Under the pieces are notes generated by a model. The model did no database searches. It was not told the DNA's origin and saw only the letters and a program-made list of their open reading frames with translations. A program made the position numbers and the translations under genes. From positions 1-24,588 of the forward strand of contig MDVR01000134.1 of assembly GCA_001940725.1 (NCBI GenBank): 24,588 nt of DNA, given 5' to 3'. This DNA is from Candidatus Heimdallarchaeota archaeon LC_2 (GTDB lineage: Archaea > Asgardarchaeota > Heimdallarchaeia > Heimdallarchaeales > Kariarchaeaceae). Of this stretch, positions 24,017 through 24,588 are shown one piece after another. The stretch's first letter is position 1. Each line of letters starts with the position of its first letter.

Positions 24017-24588
24017 CTAAAATGCAAAACCAGTTGCTGCTTCCAAAGAACCAGATCCTTTGCCAAATTCATCATTGCTAAATATTCGATCACCAACTTT
24101 AATTCTAATTTCTTTTATCTCTGCAAACATTTCATCATAGTTAAACTCACCTCGGGATTTCATTACAAATACATTATTAGTGTATGACTCCATTAGAACA
24201 AATATATTTTTCTCATTGGAATCATGTATGACGGTCCAGTAATTTGTATTACTAATGCGTTTAATCTCAAAATCATCAAATTGATGATACGTTTTGTTCT
24301 CAACATCATAAAACTTACCCTGTGAGTAAATTGTTCTAGATACACCAGGTAGTTCAACCCAAAGTAGGAAAAATACTAATACAGATCCATTTTCAAAAAT
24401 AAACCTTCCCCAATACCAAGGTATGAAAGGAGCGGACATAACAACTTTTTGCATATAGGCTCTACCCACAAATTCTTTTCCCGATAACTTTCCGGCATAA
24501 TCAACATAAACATTTCCTACTTCAACACCTAAACTCATTTTATCGATAGTAAAAAACTCCATTGAATCACCTATTATTGGCATTGTAG
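24017..24588 (-). CDS. Lipocalin/CrtC (AttH)-like protein, C-terminal part only
   Basis: The reading frame is open to the right edge of the window, and the first Met (24583) is not preceded by a stop, so the gene very likely continues beyond. About 190 residues are visible: a beta-rich protein with GNVYVDYAGKLSGKEF, then a W-Y-W-G-R-F segment after APFIP, a hydrophobic stretch, and a final G-x-G-S-L-E-A-A-T-G-F-A-F. The W-G pair followed by dG and the glycine-rich end resemble the second lipocalin domain of carotenoid-1,2-hydratase (CrtC)/AttH proteins. No carotenoid gene is near, and those proteins are often renamed once tested, so I assign the fold, not the reaction. Confidence 0.5.
   Translation of the reverse strand, partial: TMPIIGDSMEFFTIDKMSLGVEVGNVYVDYAGKLSGKEFVGRAYMQKVVMSAPFIPWYWGRFIFENGSVLVFFLLWVELPGVSRTIYSQGKFYDVENKTYHQFDDFEIKRISNTNYWTVIHDSNEKNIFVLMESYTNNVFVMKSRGEFNYDEMFAEIKEIRIKVGDRIFSNDEFGKGSGSLEAATGFAF

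Overview
The window looks like AT-rich archaeal DNA, most plausibly from an Asgard archaeon (Heimdallarchaeia-like). The evidence is indirect. Several genes have TATA-like boxes close to their start codons and short or absent leaders, and Shine-Dalgarno (SD) sites occur mainly inside operons. There is a TPR protein with a roadblock/longin-like C-terminal domain, an NfeD-like membrane protein ending in a RING-like zinc finger, a SurE phosphatase, and membrane proteins built from PH-like units. I saw no rRNA, tRNA, CRISPR array, transposase or phage gene.

Layout. (1) 1-1340 is a fold-back: a membrane-protein gene in two opposite-facing fragments joined through perfect 447-bp inverted repeats, with a 105-bp direct repeat at the outer edge. 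It is either a chimeric contig end or a very recent rearrangement. (2) 1560-4059 holds a degenerate double-GNAT protein, a complete 3-hydroxyacyl-CoA dehydrogenase and a small membrane protein. (3) 4152-6537 is a compact regulatory module. Two small basic proteins with very strong SD sites diverge from a 492-residue regulator that is an internal tandem duplication of one winged-helix unit. The AT-rich spacer carries two near-identical 26-bp elements 238 bp apart, one behind each divergent core promoter. (4) 6676-11488 holds surE, the NfeD/RING protein, an M20 peptidase, a COG1433 Fe-Mo-cluster-type protein, an Est30-like esterase and a zinc-ribbon membrane protein. (5) 11644-16638 is a run of large membrane proteins: two that together carry four PH-like units, each apparently interrupted by a membrane hairpin, then a multi-TM protein with a C-terminal EEP hydrolase domain. 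(6) 16754-21507 is a xanthine dehydrogenase operon (FeS/FAD subunit, molybdopterin subunit, XdhC). (7) 21617-24588 holds the TPR-roadblock protein, a single-HKD phospholipase D-like protein and the C-terminal part of a lipocalin/CrtC-like protein cut by the window edge.

How the genes work together. The xdh genes form one obvious pathway unit, with XdhC expected to mature the molybdenum cofactor of the enzyme. Every residue I could check in the substrate pocket matches true xanthine dehydrogenases. The membrane genes at 11644-16638 look like one envelope-related transcription unit. The rest are mostly single genes or pairs. The least familiar parts are the divergent regulator/small-protein module, the NfeD-RING fusion and the interrupted PH-like array.
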